A stretch of 9,403 nucleotides of DNA, from contig JAAUOI010000099.1 in the NCBI GenBank assembly GCA_012036375.1, positions 1-9,403 on the forward strand. The letters run 5' to 3'. A program made the position numbers and the translations under genes. The notes beneath the pieces were generated by a model. That model had not been told where the DNA came from, did not search any database, and saw nothing but the letters and a program-made list of their open reading frames with translations. The stretch comes from Allobrachymonas sp. Lineage in GTDB: Bacteria; Pseudomonadota; Gammaproteobacteria; Burkholderiales; Burkholderiaceae_C. The first letter of the stretch is position 1. Every line of letters starts with the position of its first letter. Shown in pieces: positions 6,656 to 9,403 of the stretch.

Positions 6656-7579
6656 AACCGCCGTTTTTGATCAAAAAATCAAGCCCTGCGCAGACCGCAG
6701 TCACTTGGGCGCGGATGCATTGCTCAGGCGTGGTGCGTGGGCTGTCGGGGTAAACCTCGGTGGTTGTGGTGTAGCGCGCGCCACTCATGCTGGCGCACAG
6801 GCCGAGGCCTTTGAGCTCATACTGAATCACACCGGGAGAGACGATGGGTGAACCGATCAGCCTGCCTTGCTGATCGGCTGGCGCGATATGCGTCACCCGC
6901 TGCACGGCTTCGATGATGGCTGCTTGAAAGGCCGGCTGCGAGTTGGCTGCATCGTCCACCAAATAGAAGCCATCGGGAATCATGCCGGGCTCAAACGCTT
7001 TGCCATCACGCGCAGCCAGCGCAGGACGGAATTCGCTTTCATCCGTATCGGTGGTCTCATGCAAATCCATGTGCATACCGAACTGCCCTCGCAACGGCGC
7101 AATAAGCTGCATCAACGCAGCGCACTCTTTCGCAGCGCTATTCGATTTGAAAGAACGATTCGGATCCACCGCATCAAAATTCCAGCGCTGCACACGCTCA
7201 TAAGCCCATGGCTCACACAAGGCACCACCAACAAGTTGACGCGCCCAGCATAGGCTTGCGCATGCGCATCTAAAAAAACTCAGTGCACCATGCACGCCGC
7301 TTGTCTCATAGCCATGCACGCCGCCGGTCACCAACGCGCTGGGCAGCTCGGTATTCCAATCTTTGCTGCGCATCGCCATGAGCGCAAAGCTCTCGGCCAG
7401 ATCGGCCACTTGCCCATACTGCAACACATCAAATCGCGCAGCTAGCTGTGCAATCGCGCTCAATACATCCTCAGCATAGCTTCTCTGACGCACTTGCTTG
7501 AAGCGCCATTGCGACAGCTCAGCATCGCCCCACGGCTTGCCTGGTGTTCCAATGGGGTAAAACGTTGGAATGTGTTCAT
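6645..7579 (-). CDS. M14 / aspartoacylase-type metallo-deacylase, with three indels
   Basis: Zinc-dependent hydrolase of the succinylglutamate desuccinylase / aspartoacylase part of the M14 carboxypeptidase family, expected to cleave an acyl or amide group from an amino-acid-like substrate. Zinc ligands seen are His and Glu of GGVHGYE and the later His in GMHMDLHETTD. Other family blocks are WNFDAVDPNRSF, EFRPALAARDGK, IPDGFYLVDD, GSPIVSPGVIQYELK and ARYTTTTEVYPDSP. The proper start is the ATG at 7579 (MNTFQRF), with GGAG nine bases upstream. The frame breaks at 7559-7562; one more base there joins MNTFQRF to YPIGTPGKPWGDAE, which is typical of the family. A second pair of indels (extra base at 7272-7278, missing base at 7210-7211) garbles about 20 residues between SGVHGALSF and PWAYERV. 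Repaired length is 311 residues. Without repair, translation could begin only at a GTG at 7493 and would lack the N terminus. Either errors in the sequence or early decay; no internal stop codons. The gene is bracketed by repeats and diverges from the MFS gene. Confidence 0.85.
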
Positions 7580-7598
7580 CAAATCATGCTCCATATTT

Positions 7599-7629
7599 AA
7601 TAGCACTCTACGCATATTCTATGCCGGCG
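7599..7629. repeat. short intergenic repeat, copy 3
   Basis: The 31-base core is AATAGCACTCTACGCATATT followed by CTATGCCGGCG, differing from copy 2 at one position. The dyad GCATA-TTC-TATGC is intact. It lies in the 96-base gap between the divergent deacylase (start 7579) and MFS gene (start 7676), so it occupies much of the region where both promoters should be. It may carry or disturb promoter elements; no clear -35/-10 pair was found. Confidence 0.88.
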
Positions 7630-7675
7630 ATAGCCTCAAAACACCTAAAATTCATGCTCCCCGCATCATCACTCC

Positions 7676-8851
7676 ATGAGCACAACCCCCAACCATACTG
7701 CACAAACACCCAACGAGGGTGCGCTTCTGTGGGCTTTGCTCATCGGTAATTTCGTCATTGGCACAGGCGTGATGTTGGTGCCGGGCACTTTGAATGATTT
7801 GGCAGCTTCTCTTCAAGTCAATGTGGCCGCTGCGGGGCAGTTGATCACGGCGGCGGCAATCACTGTCGCTCTGGGCGCACCGCTTTTGGCGGTAGCGGTG
7901 GGCAGCGTGGATCGGCGCGCCTTGCTGGCGGGCTCCATGCTCTGGTATGCGCTGCTGCATGCGGCTTGCGCACTCGCGCCGGATTATTCGAGCTTGCTGG
8001 TGCTACGGGTGTTGGCCGTGATTTCGGCGGCGATTTTTACGCCGCAGGCTGCGGCTGTGGCAGGCATGCTAGTGGCGCCCGAGCGGCGTGGGCGAGCCAT
8101 CACCATGGTGTTTCTCGGCTGGTCGATTGCCTCGGTGCTGGGCGCGCCGCTGGCCGCGCTGATTGGCGGGCATTGGGGTTGGCGCACGGCGTTTTGGCTG
8201 CTGGCGATGCTGGCAGTCGTGGCGGCCATCTGGGTCTGGCGGGTGATACCCACGGGCGTGCGCCCTCCAGCCATCAGCGGGGCGCTGTGGCGGCAAACGC
8301 TGAGCTCACCCGTGCTCTTACTCACGGTCTTGGTCACAGCACTATCGGCCACGGGGCAGTTCACCGTGTTTGCATATTTTTCACCGTATGTGGCGCAGGT
8401 GCTCAAAGGCTCTGCCACGGATTTGGCGATTTTGTTTGCGGTGTTTGGCGTGTTTGGCGTGTTGGGCAGCATTGCCGTCTCTCGGATGATTGATCGGATT
8501 GGGCCACCCACGGCGGTGATGATCACCCTCGCGCTGATGGCCTTGTCGATGCTGCTGTGGCCCATCGGCTCAAGCGTGCTCTTGCTTGGCTGGGTCTTGA
8601 TTCCTTGGGGGCTGGGCTGCTTTTCTTGCAATTCGGCACAGCAGGCGCGACTGGTGGCCTTGATGCCGGCCATGGCGAGCGTGAGTGTGGCGCTCAACAC
8701 CTCGGCCATGTATTTAGGGCAGGGGCTAGGCTCAGTCTTGGGCGGCGTGTTGGTGTACCAAGGGCGCATGTCGCAATTGCACTGGGCAGGTTTTGCAGGC
8801 TTGCTGCTGGCCATCTGCTTGAGTTATGCGCTACAGCGGCGCAGCGCATGA
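7676..8851 (+). CDS. MFS transporter, DHA1-type
   Basis: A 391-residue inner-membrane transporter of the major facilitator superfamily with about 12 hydrophobic segments, the normal size for 12-helix drug:H+ antiporter-1-like members. After a polar start (1-15), helix 1 spans about 17-38. The loop after helix 2 has the motif-A remnant VGSVDRRALL (75-84). Helix 5 contains the motif-C-like LGAPLAALIGGHWGWR (155-170), typical of exporters. The second half begins near residue 212, and SRMIDRIGP (269-277) is the matching loop there. Related proteins export drugs, sugars, nucleosides or amino acids; the substrate here is not readable. No convincing ribosome binding site precedes the ATG at 7676, but the N terminus is normal for the family. 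It diverges from the deacylase, so a shared substrate is possible, and converges with the next gene 17 bases away. The frame is intact. Confidence 0.92.
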   Translation: MSTTPNHTAQTPNEGALLWALLIGNFVIGTGVMLVPGTLNDLAASLQVNVAAAGQLITAAAITVALGAPLLAVAVGSVDRRALLAGSMLWYALLHAACALAPDYSSLLVLRVLAVISAAIFTPQAAAVAGMLVAPERRGRAITMVFLGWSIASVLGAPLAALIGGHWGWRTAFWLLAMLAVVAAIWVWRVIPTGVRPPAISGALWRQTLSSPVLLLTVLVTALSATGQFTVFAYFSPYVAQVLKGSATDLAILFAVFGVFGVLGSIAVSRMIDRIGPPTAVMITLALMALSMLLWPIGSSVLLLGWVLIPWGLGCFSCNSAQQARLVALMPAMASVSVALNTSAMYLGQGLGSVLGGVLVYQGRMSQLHWAGFAGLLLAICLSYALQRRSA

Positions 8852-8868
8852 TCAAGCCGTGGGATAGA

Positions 8869-9403
8869 TCACTTGGATTTTTTCGGCGGCAAATCGTCGT
8901 AGTGACTCAAATCAAAATCGATACTGTTGTCTTGTTCGAGCGAGAGGGCCGGTAGCGACATGGTGTCGTCTTTGGCAATGGCCAGCTGGACTGCACTGCT
9001 TTGAGCCATCGACAAATCGAGCCCCAAGCTCTCAACATCTTGCCCATCGACGAGCGGCAAATCCATTGCGCCAGAATGCGGCAAATCATCCAAGAGCGAA
9101 AGGCCAGCGGATAAGCCCGGCACGGCTGCTCCTGATCGCATGCCAGCACCTAATTGCGCCACAGGCTGAAACACCGTGCCTGGCTTGTTGAGGTTTTTTG
9201 CTAGCGTGTACAGCAGCATCAGCTCGCGGTAGGCTTGCATGTCAAAAGGCTGACTCGTTGCATCGGGCTGCCTGAAAATCATTTCTTCAATCATTTCCAA
9301 GCTTTGTGGTCCTGGCCAATACCGCTGAATCTGCGCCAAGGCATCGGGATATGCTTCTAAACCTTTGCTGTATTGCGAAAATGCTGAAAATCGGGTACTT
9401 GCG
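8869..9403 (-). CDS. C-terminal part of an unrecognised protein, cut by the right edge
   Basis: The frame is open from the right edge to a TGA at 8869, giving 178 residues of C terminus; the true start is outside the window. The first half is probably helical, with YSKGLEAYPDALAQIQRYW and then MIEEMIFRQP, FDMQAYRELMLLYTLAKNL. The second half is rich in Asp, Leu and Ser and has little predicted structure: LLDDLPHSGAMDLPLVDG and a final DFDLSHYDDLPPKKSK, so the DDLP pattern occurs twice, followed by a basic end. There is no visible membrane segment or signal. I do not recognise the family. Acidic, Leu-rich tails of this kind occur in FimV-like and other scaffold proteins, but I cannot support that name. 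It is convergent with the MFS gene. Confidence 0.8.
   Translation of the reverse strand, partial: ASTRFSAFSQYSKGLEAYPDALAQIQRYWPGPQSLEMIEEMIFRQPDATSQPFDMQAYRELMLLYTLAKNLNKPGTVFQPVAQLGAGMRSGAAVPGLSAGLSLLDDLPHSGAMDLPLVDGQDVESLGLDLSMAQSSAVQLAIAKDDTMSLPALSLEQDNSIDFDLSHYDDLPPKKSK

Noticed and set aside
7984..8814. Minus-strand open frame of 276 codons opposite the MFS gene
   Set aside because: Antisense shadow of a transporter with clear helices and motifs; the product is Ser/Thr/Pro/Ala-rich without domains.

Overview
The window looks like a chromosomal segment of a betaproteobacterium, most likely order Burkholderiales and close to Comamonadaceae. The reasons are a GC-rich but not extreme base composition, an 88-residue IF-1 with a basic C-terminal tail, a short glycine-rich RRM protein, and short intergenic repeats containing AATAGC. 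That style of repeat is, from memory, common in Comamonadaceae. The assignment is inference. No phage, transposase, CRISPR, tRNA or rRNA signal was seen.

Left part, all minus strand: a large FtsX/MacB-type ABC permease (198-2744), a PaiB-like FMN-binding protein with a one-base frameshift (2872-3529), a strong rho-independent terminator (3590-3617), a glycine-rich RRM RNA-binding protein (3667-4035) and infA (4127-4393). The last two may be a translation or cold-response pair. The 198 bases between infA and the upstream tetR gene hold no gene I can support; they contain only the infA leader with its GGAGG ribosome binding site.

Middle part: a minus-strand TetR-family regulator (4592-5245) diverges from a two-gene plus-strand operon. 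That operon is a YecN-like MAPEG membrane protein (5341-5721) and an alpha/beta hydrolase of the MEST / haloalkane-dehalogenase-like group (5718-6602), joined by an ATGA stop/start overlap. The divergent gap holds a perfect 6-1-6 palindrome (5303-5315) overlapping a plausible -10 element. This reads as a self-contained regulator-operator-effector unit, perhaps for a lipophilic or electrophilic compound.

Right part: a minus-strand zinc-dependent M14 / aspartoacylase-type deacylase (6645-7579), a plus-strand DHA1-type MFS transporter (7676-8851) and the C-terminal part of an unrecognised protein running off the right edge on the minus strand (8869-9403). The deacylase is bracketed by two nearly identical direct repeats (cores 6625-6655 and 7599-7629). 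A third, more diverged copy lies at 142-172.

The reading frames of two genes are broken although their protein families remain clearly readable: one indel in the PaiB-like gene and three in the deacylase. Each indel lies in a run of identical bases, and removing or adding one base restores the family sequence. Sequencing or assembly error is the simplest explanation; recent gene decay is the alternative. No clear case for a wholly new system was found. The TetR-MAPEG-hydrolase unit and the repeat-bracketed deacylase are the most interesting leads.
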